Assembly (NCBI GenBank): GCA_947497585.1
Contig: CANMHG010000001.1
Coordinates: 62,001-126,000 of the forward strand
DNA from: an uncultured Bacillaceae bacterium
GTDB taxonomy: Bacteria; Bacillota; Bacilli; Bacillales; Bacillaceae_L
Length of the DNA: 64,000 bases
Direction: 5' to 3'
The number at the start of each line of letters is the position of its first letter. The first letter of the stretch is position 1. Shown here in pieces: positions 8,055 through 16,861 of the stretch. The notes under the pieces are model-generated. The model did not search any database. It was not told the origin of the DNA and worked only from the letters and a program-made list of their open reading frames with translations. Made by a program: the position numbers and the translations under genes.

Positions 8055-9254
8055 CTAATTATCCTTTTTCAGATGTTGAACAAACGCTTGAACATCCATG
8101 ACACCTATATTCCCAACTTTACGTTTTCGAATGGAAATCGAATTGTCAGCCAACTCTTTGTCACCAATAACAACCATGTAAGGAATCTTTTTCAGTTCAG
8201 CTTCTCGAATTTTTAAGCCAAACTTTTCATTACGATCATCCAATTCAACGCGTATTCCAGCTGATATCAATTGTTCTTCAATTTCTCTTGCGAACAAATG
8301 ATGGACTTCAGCGATAGGTACTACTTTTGCTTGTACAGGGGCTAGCCAAACAGGGAATTCACCAGCAAAATGTTCAATTAAAATAGCCATGAATCTTTCA
8401 ATGGAACCATAAATTGCTCTGTGAATAATTATCGGACGATGTGGCAAGTTGTCCTCCCCGATGTAACTACAGTCAAATTTTTCAGGCATTTGAAAGTCGA
8501 GTTGTACAGTTCCACATTGCCAGCTGCGTCCTAAAGAGTCTAAAATGTGAAAATCAATCTTTGGACCATAAAACGCACCATCACCTGGGTTGATAACATA
8601 ATCAATTTTCTTTGAAGCTAAGACAGCCTCTAGAGATTGTTCCGCTTTATCCCATAGTTCCTCAGACCCCATAAAGTTTTCAGGTCGAGTAGAGAGTTCA
8701 ATTTTATAGCTAAAGCCAAACTCTGAGTAAATCTCATTAATTAAATCAAGTACTTTATCAATTTCAGATTCAATTTGGTCTTCTCTAACAAATAGGTGTG
8801 CATCGTCTTGAGTAAAAGATCGAACACGTAGTAGTCCATTTAATGATCCTGAAAGCTCATGTCTGTGAACTAACCCTAGTTCTGCAAATCGTACAGGTAA
8901 TTCTCGATAGCTTCTTCGTTTACTGTTAAATAGTAAAACTGCACCAGGGCAATTCATTGGTTTGATCGCATAATTTTGATCATCGACATTTGAGAAATAC
9001 ATGTTTTCATGATAATGATCCCAATGTCCTGACTGTTCCCAAAGCTCCTGTTTCATCATAATGGGAGTTTTGATTTCTTGATAACCAGCTCTTTGGTGTT
9101 TTTTCCTCCACAGATTTTCTAGCTCATTTCGAATTATCATTCCCTTTGGTAGGAAAAATGGCATTCCTGGAGCCTCTTCCATTGACATAAATAATTCTAG
9201 TTCCTGACCTAATACACGGTGATTTCTTTTTTCGACTTCAACTTCATATGACAT
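8055..9254 (-). CDS. Threonyl-tRNA synthetase, catalytic and anticodon domains only
   Basis: A 399-residue class II synthetase of ThrRS type. Family motifs are intact: motif 2 region with RHELSGSLNGLLRVRSFTQD, the zinc ligands in PMNCPGA, QDDAHLF and IIHRA, and motif 3 GSIERFMAILIEH. The C-terminal ~100 residues are the anticodon-binding domain. Full bacterial ThrRS is about 640 residues; here the N-terminal TGS and editing domains are absent, and the natural start (after AGGAGG) confirms this is not a truncated fragment. Without editing, serine mischarging would need correction elsewhere. Two T-box leaders precede it, as for inducible secondary ThrRS (thrZ) of Bacillus. Confidence 0.93.
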   Translation of the reverse strand: MSYEVEVEKRNHRVLGQELELFMSMEEAPGMPFFLPKGMIIRNELENLWRKKHQRAGYQEIKTPIMMKQELWEQSGHWDHYHENMYFSNVDDQNYAIKPMNCPGAVLLFNSKRRSYRELPVRFAELGLVHRHELSGSLNGLLRVRSFTQDDAHLFVREDQIESEIDKVLDLINEIYSEFGFSYKIELSTRPENFMGSEELWDKAEQSLEAVLASKKIDYVINPGDGAFYGPKIDFHILDSLGRSWQCGTVQLDFQMPEKFDCSYIGEDNLPHRPIIIHRAIYGSIERFMAILIEHFAGEFPVWLAPVQAKVVPIAEVHHLFAREIEEQLISAGIRVELDDRNEKFGLKIREAELKKIPYMVVIGDKELADNSISIRKRKVGNIGVMDVQAFVQHLKKDN

Positions 9255-9290
9255 GTTTTATTCCTCCTAAAGTTTAATTAAAAATTTGAA

Positions 9291-9550
9291 TAAAAAAACG
9301 CACCCATCCCAAGCAAGGGACGAGTGCGGTCGTGGTGCCACCCTAATTCCGTACGAAACATGATTGTGTTAGTACGCTCATAATGGATAACGGGGTTTAT
9401 CCCGAATATGGTTTCATGCAGTCATTTGCAATTCCCCATAGTTGCTCGAAGGTGGTAAATCAAATGGTATCTTTAAGGGCTTTCAGCCGGTGACCCTATT
9501 CTCTGTAAAAGATGTGATCCAAGTGATTCGTGTCCTTTTCATAGCAAGGT
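9291..9550 (-). promoter_or_regulatory. T-box leader, promoter-distal copy next to the ThrRS gene
   Basis: On the minus strand it holds AGGGTGGCACCACG (T-box, 9331-9344), a stem I region beginning AGAGAATAGGGTC, and a GC-rich terminator ending in TTTTTTT at about 9293-9299. GAATA and TATTC arms bracket GAAACCAT, so the specifier reads ACC (9410-9412), a threonine codon. Uncharged tRNA-Thr should stabilise the antiterminator and allow read-through into the synthetase gene. Confidence 0.93.
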
Positions 9551-9575
9551 TTGTTTAGTTTTTTGAAAATAAAAA

Positions 9576-9835
9576 ACGCACTCATCCCTAAACAAGGGAC
9601 GAGTGCGGTCGTGGTGCCACCCTAATTCCGTACAGACACATAAATGGTCAATACGCTCATAATGGATAACGGGGTTAATCCCGAATACGGTTTCATGTAA
9701 TACGAATACAATTCCCCATATTTGCTCAAAGGTGGTAAATCAAACATAACTCTTTTAAGGGCTTTCAGCCGGCGACCCTGTTCTCTGGAAAAGATTTAAT
9801 GTATGATTCGTGTCCTTTTCAAAGCATTAGTAAAA
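9576..9835 (-). promoter_or_regulatory. T-box leader, promoter-proximal copy
   Basis: A second complete leader closely similar to the first: T-box at 9610-9623, terminator with T run near 9577-9583, and specifier ACC at 9689-9691. The two lie in series, so transcription must pass two tRNA-Thr dependent checkpoints. The similarity suggests tandem duplication. Confidence 0.93.
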
Positions 9836-9859
9836 ATTTGGTTTAATTTGTTAAGTTGG

Positions 9860-9889
9860 ATTATAGTGTATCCAATTCCTTTACGTCAA
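9860..9889 (-). promoter_or_regulatory. SigA promoter of the T-box/ThrRS transcript
   Basis: On the minus strand TTGACG (9884-9889), an 18-bp spacer and a perfect TATAAT (9860-9865), placed just before the first T-box leader. Confidence 0.75.
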
Positions 9890-9920
9890 TACCTAATTTT
9901 AAAATTAGGCGATTTTTTTG

Positions 9921-10376
9921 TTACTCTTTTTCTGTACGTTTTTTTCCTTCTTCAGTAACAGCGAAGGTTCGTACCATCTTTTTGATTTTATCAGGTCTTC
10001 TGAAACGTAAAGCGGACCAGTCTTCGTCAACCGCAACTTGTCTCACAGGTTCATATCCCTCTGCTGCTAATATTCCTGCAACTGTTTCACGGCTACAATC
10101 AGAACCCTTATAGGTTTTCGAAGACTTTTTAGGATAACAAAGCCATAATAACCCATCTTCTACTAGATAACTCACAGCATTTCGGGCTGCAGTTTGGATT
10201 CCCTCATTTGAAGTGCCAAATATTTGAATGAAATCATAGTTTTCTGCTACTGGATCTGTGTGTACTTCGCCTTCAAAAGCTTTCATAACCTCATGATATG
10301 AGGTTGGTGCATTAAGTATTAAGACTGGTTGTCCTTTGTCTTTGAAGTTTAATTTTTTTAAGACTTCTAATGCCAT
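9921..10376 (-). CDS. DUF3052-like protein
   Basis: A 151-residue soluble protein resembling DUF3052: N-terminal KGQPVLILNAPTSY, a mid part GLLWLCYPKKSSK, and C-terminal AVDEDWSALRFRRPDKIK, a recognisable signature of that family. AAGGAAG precedes the ATG. No catalytic residues can be named. It lies upstream of the ThrRS promoter but has no shared transcript, since that promoter lies between them. Confidence 0.75.
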   Translation of the reverse strand: MALEVLKKLNFKDKGQPVLILNAPTSYHEVMKAFEGEVHTDPVAENYDFIQIFGTSNEGIQTAARNAVSYLVEDGLLWLCYPKKSSKTYKGSDCSRETVAGILAAEGYEPVRQVAVDEDWSALRFRRPDKIKKMVRTFAVTEEGKKRTEKE

Positions 10377-10495
10377 AGATAAACAAACTTCCTTTCGAGG
10401 TTCTCATTTCAACTTATTCCTAGAACAGATATGTAGACATCCGTTGCTCTCGTACCATTATTAACATAAAATTTTAGAAAAAGAAATAGATTAGT

Positions 10496-10530
10496 GGGGC
10501 CTGACCCCAATGTCTTTAAGCTAAGATTAC
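10496..10530 (+). repeat. GGGGCCTGACCCC element, copy 1
   Basis: TGGGGCCTGACCCCA followed by a TGTCTTTAAG-like tail. It is the most diverged of three copies in this window (others at 11092 and 12854). Confidence 0.6.
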
Positions 10531-10591
10531 AAAAAAATACATTAGTTAGTTAAGTTAAACTTAGGCTTGGTTTGGTATAAAAGCCGTTATT

Positions 10592-10702
10592 CGCTAAAAT
10601 CCACTCGCTTTCCGCGGGCGAGCCGCCGAGCCTCCTCGTTCGTCCCTCACTGCGGGGTCTCGTCTGCCTCTCACCCCCGCAGGAGTCTCGTGGATTTTAG
10701 CG
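10592..10702. repeat. GC-rich intergenic repeat, copy A (inverted termini)
   Basis: CGCTAAAATCCAC at the left end and GTGGATTTTAGCG at the right end are perfect 13-bp inverted arms around a GC-rich core with CTTTCCGCGGG, GAGCCTCCTCG, GCGGGGTCTCG and CCCGCAGGAGTC. The core is far richer in GC than its surroundings. It resembles a repeat scattered between genes in many Bacillaceae (recalled, not searched). The 866-bp gap from 10377 to 11242 holds only this, copy B and the GGCCTGAC elements. Confidence 0.75.
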
Positions 10703-10903
10703 TATAACTTAGCACTGTGAATTTTGGAATTTAAAGGGATTAATTCTAAGAACTATTAAACTTTGATCTTTTCTAATACAACAATAGGATAACGGGATAG
10801 ATATTTCAATTCTCTAAAATCCCCTTGGACATCTATTCTATCAAACTTAAATCATCAAGTTTTTGTGCAGAATATAGCCGCATAATTATAATTTAGAGTG
10901 GAT

Positions 10904-11023
10904 TGGAGCGGAAGGCACTTGACTCCTGCGGGAATTGAGGAAAGGTCGAGACCCCGCAAACGGAACGTTGAGGAGGCTCGACTTCCTCCCCGCGGAAAGC
11001 AAGTGCCTGGAGCGCAAAGGAAC
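10904..11023. repeat. GC-rich intergenic repeat, copy B (opposite orientation to copy A)
   Basis: GGCACTTG and CAAGTGCC arms flank a core that is the reverse complement of copy A in its conserved blocks (GACTCCTGCGGG, CGAGACCCCGC, GAGGAGGCTCG, CCGCGGAAAGC). Copies A and B are about 200 bp apart and inverted, so the intervening DNA could be extruded or flipped. An open frame across it is a by-product. Confidence 0.75.
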
Positions 11024-11091
11024 GGGCAATGTTCAAAGTGTAGTGTTGAAGAGTTACTTACTTTTATATGGAACCTTAAGTTGTTGACATT

Positions 11092-11131
11092 GGGCCTGAC
11101 CCCCAGTGTGTTAAAGTGGTAACGTGTTAGG
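11092..11131 (+). repeat. GGCCTGACCCCC element, copy 2
   Basis: GGGCCTGACCCCC then GTGTTAAAGTGGTAACGTG and TTAGG. It can fold as CCTGAC/GTTAGG outside GTGTTA/TAACGTG. It lies about 110 bp before the diguanylate cyclase gene, which ends in copy 3. Confidence 0.65.
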
Positions 11132-11242
11132 TTGGTTAGAAAGATAGTCTTTTCTTAGAGGAGATTTTCAACTATAATGGCAATGAATGATATTTCGACA
11201 AAGTTTGCAAGGAGCTAAGTCGTTCACAAGGGGTAAACAAGT

Positions 11243-12862
11243 ATGTCAGTAAACTTAAGAACCTATTTCATTTTAATTTTTATTATTTTTATAACCGTTT
11301 TTACTGCCATTTTAAGCTCGACAGTTAGTAAAGAAACGAGCAAAAGTGTAGAGAAGGAGATTAGTAATTCTCTGACAGAAAAAGCATTTCAATTATCATA
11401 TCAATTAGATCATTTCATGTGGTCTCGTTATGGTGAAGTCACACTTCTTAGTAAGCTAGAAACCTTTCAAAAGAGTGATGATGCTGAAAGAATTAGTGGG
11501 TTACTAAATGAATTAAAAGCGAATATTCCCGCTTATTCATGGATCGGTTTTACTGATAAGAATGGAATTGTAAAAGCAGCTACGGATGATATATTAGTAG
11601 GAAAAGATATTTCCGAACGACCGGTCTACACTGAAGCGACAAAAGAAACATTTGTTGGTGATGTTCATGAAGCTGTTCTACTGGCTAAGCTTTTGCCTAA
11701 TCCTACTGGAGAACCAATTAAATTTGTTGATATAAGCTCTCCTGTCGTAAATGATAAAGGTCAATTTGTTGGAGTGTTAGCCGCTCACCTAAGCTGGCAG
11801 TGGGCAAAAGAGGTCGAACAGGCAGTGATTAAGCCCATCCAAAAGGAAGTGGAAGATCAACTAGATGTTTTTATCATTAGCAAGAATAACAATACCGTAC
11901 TTTTAGGTCCCAAAGAGATGGTTGGTCAACAACTACAGTTGAATGCCATCGAAAAAGCTCAAGTAGGAGAAAACAATTGGACAATTGAAAAATGGCCAGA
12001 TGGTACTAGATATTTAACGGGTTATGCACTTTCTGATGGCTTTTTACAATATCCGGGGTTAGAGTGGACCGTACTTGTTCGCCAGCCTGAAAAGATTGCT
12101 TTTAAAGCAGTTGAAGCAATGAGGGATAGAATAATATTCCAAGGTCTGTTATTTTTAATTATCTTTTCAGTCATTGGATGGATATTAGCAGGTGTTGTTT
12201 CCAACCCAATAAGAAAATTAGTACATTCTTCGCAGCTTTTACGTGATGGAGAGAGGGTAGAGGTACCAATTATTAGGGGTATTAAAGACATTGAGACTCT
12301 ATCTATTTCATTAAGAGATTTGGTTAGAACACTAACTAAAACAGAATCTAGCTTGGATAAAATGGAATCGATGGCTTTACTAGATAGCTTAACCGGATTG
12401 CCTAATCGACTAGCACTCGATCAGTATATTGATAGATTACTTGAATCCAAGAAGAGTCCTTCGCAAGTCGTAGTCTTTTATCTAGACTTAGACGGTTTCA
12501 AAATTGTAAATGATACCTATGGTCATCATCATGGGGATTTATTATTAAAAGAGGTTGCTCAAAGACTGAAGAACTCTGTTCAGAACAAAGAAGCTGTTTT
12601 TAGGCTGGGTGGAGATGAATTTGTTGTCTTACTTGAACTGAACAACAAAGTAGAGAGTGACATTATAGGAAAACGAATTATCCAGACACTTAATTCTCCG
12701 ATTAAAATTGAAGGAAACAGTGTTCAAATTGGATGCAGTATAGGTGCTGCTATGTGGCCAAATGACGATAAGGACTTAAACCAAGTACTCCGTCAAGCAG
12801 ACAATTCCCTATATCAATCTAAACAAAACGGCAAAAATCAACTATCCTATTTTGGGGCCTGA
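11243..12862 (+). CDS. Membrane diguanylate cyclase (dCache-HAMP-GGDEF)
   Basis: 539 residues. A membrane segment at ~7-27, an extracellular double-Cache type sensor to ~300, a second membrane segment ~302-322, a HAMP-like linker and a GGDEF domain. The active-site loop GGDEF is at 456-460, with DLDGFKIVNDTYGHHHGD intact, so synthesis of c-di-GMP is likely. The RxxD inhibitory site before it is not conserved (QNKE), so product feedback may be absent. AAGGGG precedes the ATG, and TATAAT at 11173-11178 may be its -10. The last codons and stop come from a repeat element. Confidence 0.92.
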   Translation: MSVNLRTYFILIFIIFITVFTAILSSTVSKETSKSVEKEISNSLTEKAFQLSYQLDHFMWSRYGEVTLLSKLETFQKSDDAERISGLLNELKANIPAYSWIGFTDKNGIVKAATDDILVGKDISERPVYTEATKETFVGDVHEAVLLAKLLPNPTGEPIKFVDISSPVVNDKGQFVGVLAAHLSWQWAKEVEQAVIKPIQKEVEDQLDVFIISKNNNTVLLGPKEMVGQQLQLNAIEKAQVGENNWTIEKWPDGTRYLTGYALSDGFLQYPGLEWTVLVRQPEKIAFKAVEAMRDRIIFQGLLFLIIFSVIGWILAGVVSNPIRKLVHSSQLLRDGERVEVPIIRGIKDIETLSISLRDLVRTLTKTESSLDKMESMALLDSLTGLPNRLALDQYIDRLLESKKSPSQVVVFYLDLDGFKIVNDTYGHHHGDLLLKEVAQRLKNSVQNKEAVFRLGGDEFVVLLELNNKVESDIIGKRIIQTLNSPIKIEGNSVQIGCSIGAAMWPNDDKDLNQVLRQADNSLYQSKQNGKNQLSYFGA

Positions 12863-12905
12863 CCCCCGGCGCGTTAAAGTGATAACGTGACGGGCTCAGG
12901 CCTTT
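12854..12905. repeat. GGCCTGAC element, copy 3, acting as shared stop and terminator
   Basis: Outer arms GGCCTGA (12856-12862) and TCAGGCC (12896-12902), inner arms CGCGTTA/TAACGTG, then TTTT. The left arm supplies TGA for the plus-strand cyclase and the right arm supplies TGA for the minus-strand gene. The structure should terminate transcription from the left. Confidence 0.75.
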
Positions 12906-14707
12906 TCGTTGTAATGAAAAAAACGAAAGCTATATAGTAAACCAAGAACAAATAGTGCTAAAGCAAAGTAAGCAGGAAGTAGGTGAATAAATGTAGTGTA
13001 GCCAATGGCGAAATGGACAGCTATTCCGCAAATAAAAGCAGGAATTCCACCAATGAGTAAAGTCCACCAAACCCACTTGTTTCCCTGTTGAAAGCCCCAT
13101 AAACTAAGCATTAGTATTAATAATCCAACACTAATAAGTGCACTTCCAAAACCTGCCCGATCATGAGCAATCACAGGTATTAACTTATCATTAAATTCAC
13201 TCAGCATTTCTGGTGGCATACAAATATAAGAAATATCTGTTGGTATAAATACGGAAGTGACCCCAATGTAAGAAATAACAATTCCGCCTAGTGTGAGAGA
13301 GAAACCAAGAAAGACAAATAAAAATTGACCTAGTAAACTATGTCTCCATATAGAATGGTTCGTTCTATTTGTAGAAGAAGGTGTGCCTTTAAGATGCTTT
13401 GTTTTTATAAACCCAATTACATAAAAAGGAGCTAATATAATCCAAAAGATCAGGTGAAGCCAATCCAAATAACCGTAACCAATAAACATTAGTATCCCTA
13501 AAAAGCCAGTAATAGCTGCAACATCGGTAGCTTGTTTAGCCCAAAGTAGACCTTTACGAATACCATAATAGGCAAGGGCTATATAAACCATTCCCCCGGA
13601 AATCATGGTTCCAGCGAGAGTCATTCGGTCATGTGCCATAAAGAATAAAATATGGTTGTTGAAGTTATCTAGTGTTTCTTTCGTCATGTTAAGAAAATAT
13701 TCATCATATGGCAAAATAATCGATGTGATGCTTATTAATAAAGCGAGAAGTCCACCTATTAAAATGGAAAGTCCAAATAGAAAATACCAGCCCCAACCCT
13801 TTTCCTCAAGTACAAGTTTTTCTTGAATTCTAGCTAACTGTGCTTCTTTAATCCTTTTTGGTAGTCCTGGCCCAGAGAAAACATAGCCCCCGGAAACCAT
13901 CATTAAATCAGCTGTTGCATCTTGTAAACTAAGTGCATCACTAGGCTCTATAATGCCACCAACTGTGATGACCGTTTTGGCAAACTTTTTTTCACGAAGG
14001 TAGGATATTGCCTCAAGATGATTTTTGAGATTAATAGAATCAATCTCCGCTTCATCCTCATCTAACACAATTCCGCTAAAATGATCGAGTACCTCGATTA
14101 CTATATTTTCAATCTGATTGCTTTTAATCCCGATAAAGATAGGTTTTGTAGATAGGGTAGGAATACGTACCAAATCTTCAATCTGTTTCCGGGTATCGAT
14201 AATATAGGCATCTGCGAAAGGGTCAATTTCTTGTATCATAATCTCGATTTCATCTGTGTTACCTGCAAGTCTAACAACAACAGGTTGCTTTTTTCGGAAG
14301 TTTTCTAGTTTATCAACTGTTTTAGTTAAACCTAGAGACTCGATGAATGGGGTAAACTCTATTTTTTTCTCATCTTTCCTAATGGTTGGCGGAGTTATTG
14401 AAGTTGCCTCTACTGTAACTGGGCCAACTTCTAAAAAACCAAAGCCAAGATTTGAAAAGGCTGTTGTTCCTGAAAGGAGCGGGTCAATTTTCCCTGAAAA
14501 ACCAACTACATTACTTAGTGGTAATCCATTGACTTCCGTCCTCAAGGCAGGAGAAGATTCTTCTCTTCCAAGGAAATTTATAAAATGATGTCCTCCTGGA
14601 GCGGAAGCGATACGGTTCATTCCACGATGGATAAATTCCCTTGAAACTGTTGGTGATAATCTAGATAGTATAGGTTTAAATAAGACATGATAGGACCAAT
14701 CCGGCAT
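12896..14707 (-). CDS. Degenerate dihydroorotate dehydrogenase-like barrel fused to a membrane domain
   Basis: About 603 residues. The first ~300 look like class 2 DHOD (PilSRLSPTVSREFIHRGMN at the start, VVGFSGKIDPL, GFGFLEVGPVT, and a late TVGGIIEPSDAL). The catalytic block NxSSPN and the usual FMN-binding Lys/Asn set are not recognisable. The C-terminal ~290 residues hold about eight membrane segments in two similar halves (MTLAGTMISGGMVYIALAYY versus DRAGFGSALISVGLLILML). Start at ATG 14707, since AGGAGG at 14714-14720 lies just before it; a TTG further out overlaps that site. True pyrimidine synthesis is unlikely; function unknown. Confidence 0.75.
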   Translation of the reverse strand: MPDWSYHVLFKPILSRLSPTVSREFIHRGMNRIASAPGGHHFINFLGREESSPALRTEVNGLPLSNVVGFSGKIDPLLSGTTAFSNLGFGFLEVGPVTVEATSITPPTIRKDEKKIEFTPFIESLGLTKTVDKLENFRKKQPVVVRLAGNTDEIEIMIQEIDPFADAYIIDTRKQIEDLVRIPTLSTKPIFIGIKSNQIENIVIEVLDHFSGIVLDEDEAEIDSINLKNHLEAISYLREKKFAKTVITVGGIIEPSDALSLQDATADLMMVSGGYVFSGPGLPKRIKEAQLARIQEKLVLEEKGWGWYFLFGLSILIGGLLALLISITSIILPYDEYFLNMTKETLDNFNNHILFFMAHDRMTLAGTMISGGMVYIALAYYGIRKGLLWAKQATDVAAITGFLGILMFIGYGYLDWLHLIFWIILAPFYVIGFIKTKHLKGTPSSTNRTNHSIWRHSLLGQFLFVFLGFSLTLGGIVISYIGVTSVFIPTDISYICMPPEMLSEFNDKLIPVIAHDRAGFGSALISVGLLILMLSLWGFQQGNKWVWWTLLIGGIPAFICGIAVHFAIGYTTFIHLLPAYFALALFVLGLLYSFRFFHYNEKA

Positions 14708-14823
14708 TTCTAATCCTCCTAACAAGCCATAATATCTTTTATTGTACCACTTTTTTAATAACGTCTGATAAAAAAGTAAAAAACTGACAATCAGTTGGGT
14801 CGTCAGCTTAACTTTGCACTCGG

Positions 14824-15186
14824 TTATTTAGTATTAGCCACATAAGCTTTTAGTTGAGAAAGAAGTTGTTGCTCCGAATAGGAATGCGGGTCAAACGACA
14901 CTCCATATGTATAACCAGTACTGGTTTTTCTACTCCAGATCAATTCCCCATCAATGGTAATTGGTTGATCATTTATCGTTGTCTCCATTTTAATTTGGGT
15001 GTTAGGAGTAGGAATTTGGAGTGTTGAGAACACTTTTGCGCCTTTTAAACTCATATCAATAATGGTTAGCATTCCTTTATTAGCTCCGGCACTTTTACCT
15101 TGTATCATTAAGATTAAAAACGTTCCGGGAACCGGGTTTTTAAAGGTTAATCGGAATCCTTCATTTCTTTTATACACTGGATTCAT
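14824..15186 (-). CDS. PilZ-domain protein
   Basis: About 120 residues. The DMSLKGAKV segment gives the DxSxxG motif of PilZ, and the N-terminal YKRNEGFRL provides Arg residues where RxxxR is expected, though the spacing is not canonical. PilZ domains usually bind c-di-GMP, and a diguanylate cyclase lies 2 kb away. Start at ATG 15186, with AGGAG eight bases upstream; the longer frame starts inside that site. Confidence 0.75.
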   Translation of the reverse strand: MNPVYKRNEGFRLTFKNPVPGTFLILMIQGKSAGANKGMLTIIDMSLKGAKVFSTLQIPTPNTQIKMETTINDQPITIDGELIWSRKTSTGYTYGVSFDPHSYSEQQLLSQLKAYVANTK

Positions 15187-15347
15187 TACTTGTAATCTCC
15201 TCATTTAAAAATCTTTTTATCAATTATACTATGATGTTAACATTTAAAGTCAAGTTCCTTTAAATTGTAAGAAATTGCACCCTAATATGGAAGTTAATGC
15301 TATAATATCAAGTGTTTGGTAATCATATAGAATAAGAGGAAAAGAAA

Positions 15348-16820
15348 ATGGGAATTAAATTTAATGAGTACTTAAATGAGGAACTAACTGTTCGAGAATT
15401 ACAAGAATTAATTGAATTTGGGAAACTAACCTCCAAAGAGCTAGTTATGTATTATTTATATAGAATGGCACAATATGATCAGGATGGACCAAAGTTAAAT
15501 TCAATTCTTGAAGTGAACCCTGATGCAATTTTTATTGCTGAAGGTTTAGACCACGAAAGAGTGACAATGGGAATAAGAGGTCCATTACACGGAATTCCTG
15601 TCCTACTTAAGGACAATATCGAAACAAATGACCATACCCATACGAGTGCAGGATCGATTGCTCTTGAAAATCATTTAGCTTCAAAGGATGCTTTTTTAGT
15701 AGAAAAGCTACGTGAAGCAGGGGCTGTTATTCTAGGTAAAACAAATATGACAGAATTTGCGAATGGGATGTCATCAGAAATGTGGGCAGGGTATAGCTCT
15801 CGTGGGGGACAAGTTGTTAACCCCTATGGTCCTGGAGAATTTTTTGTTGGTGGATCGAGTACAGGTTCAGCGGTTGCTGTCTCAGCAAACTTAACAGTAT
15901 TAGCGATAGGAACGGAGACCGATGCTTCCATTTTAAGCCCGGCTATTCAAAGTTCTGTTGTCGGTTTAAAGCCGACAGTAGGATTGATAAGCAGGTCTGG
16001 AATCATACCGTTTACGATCACTCAGGATACGGCCGGACCAATTGCAAGAACTGTTGAGGATGTAGCAGTAGCACTCGGATTACTAACAGGAGTTGATCAA
16101 AATGACCCAGCCACGATTAAAAGTGAAGGTAGAGCAGAGGTTGACTATACACAATTCCTGGATTTACACGGGTTAACGGGTGCTAGAATTGGCGTTTTCA
16201 ATCAGGCAGATAAAGAGTACTTCGAATCAGGAGAGTATGATGAACGCCTATTTAGAGAAGCAATTCAATCCATAGAAAAAGCGGGAGCTACCATCATTGA
16301 AGATATCGAAATTCCTTCCTTCCATCGAGAGTGGAGCTGGGATGTGAATATCAATGAACTAAAGATAAGTCTTGGAAATTATCTAGCAAACTTACCTAGT
16401 TATCTTCCTGTTCATACGTTTAGTGAGCTTGTTCAATTTAATAAAGACCATCATGAAAAGGCCTTAAAATATGGACAGGACAAATTAGAGTATAGAGAAT
16501 CGTTAACGGATGCGTTCAGAAGTCCGGGCTATTTAAAAGCAAGAGTAGATGATTTATATTTTTCACAGGAGCAGGGCATTGATTATGCGTTACAAAAGTA
16601 TAACCTCGATGCAATTTTATTCCCATCCTATATAGGCTCAACTATTTGTGCAAAAGCGGGTTATCCATCGATTGCACTACCTGCTGGCTATATGGAAAAC
16701 GGTAGACCTTTTGGGATTACCTTAGCAGCTAGCGCTTTTAGTGAGGGGCTTTTACTTAAATTAGGTTATAGCTTTGAACAAGCAACAAAACATCGAAAAT
16801 CACCAGTATTTTCTAAATAA
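15348..16820 (+). CDS. Amidase signature-family hydrolase
   Basis: 490 residues. The Ser-cisSer-Lys catalytic set is visible: VLLKDNIE (Lys), VGGSSTGSAVAVS (cis-Ser in the Gly/Ser-rich block) and GTETDASILSPA (nucleophilic Ser). Related proteins include GatA-like and peptide/aryl amidases, but there are no gatB/gatC neighbours, so this is a free-standing amidase. AGAGGAAAAG precedes the ATG, and a terminator follows. Substrate unknown. Confidence 0.9.
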   Translation: MGIKFNEYLNEELTVRELQELIEFGKLTSKELVMYYLYRMAQYDQDGPKLNSILEVNPDAIFIAEGLDHERVTMGIRGPLHGIPVLLKDNIETNDHTHTSAGSIALENHLASKDAFLVEKLREAGAVILGKTNMTEFANGMSSEMWAGYSSRGGQVVNPYGPGEFFVGGSSTGSAVAVSANLTVLAIGTETDASILSPAIQSSVVGLKPTVGLISRSGIIPFTITQDTAGPIARTVEDVAVALGLLTGVDQNDPATIKSEGRAEVDYTQFLDLHGLTGARIGVFNQADKEYFESGEYDERLFREAIQSIEKAGATIIEDIEIPSFHREWSWDVNINELKISLGNYLANLPSYLPVHTFSELVQFNKDHHEKALKYGQDKLEYRESLTDAFRSPGYLKARVDDLYFSQEQGIDYALQKYNLDAILFPSYIGSTICAKAGYPSIALPAGYMENGRPFGITLAASAFSEGLLLKLGYSFEQATKHRKSPVFSK

Positions 16821-16828
16821 ACATTGTA

Positions 16829-16860
16829 AAAAGGCTGTTAATTATACAGCTTTTTTTAAT
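16829..16860. terminator. Terminator between amidase and membrane protein genes
   Basis: AAAGGCTGT and ACAGCTTTT arms with seven T on the plus strand; the minus-strand side has an A-rich flank that also allows a T run. Confidence 0.7.
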
Positions 16861-16861
16861 T

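Noticed and set aside
9893..9920. Terminator CCTAATTTT/AAAATTAGG with T run on the plus strand
   Set aside because: No plus-strand gene feeds it, and on the minus strand it lacks a T run; it also overlaps the -35 region of the T-box promoter.
10898..11122. 74-residue open frame
   Set aside because: It lies in the GC-rich repeat copy B, is Arg/Pro-rich, and has no ribosome site.
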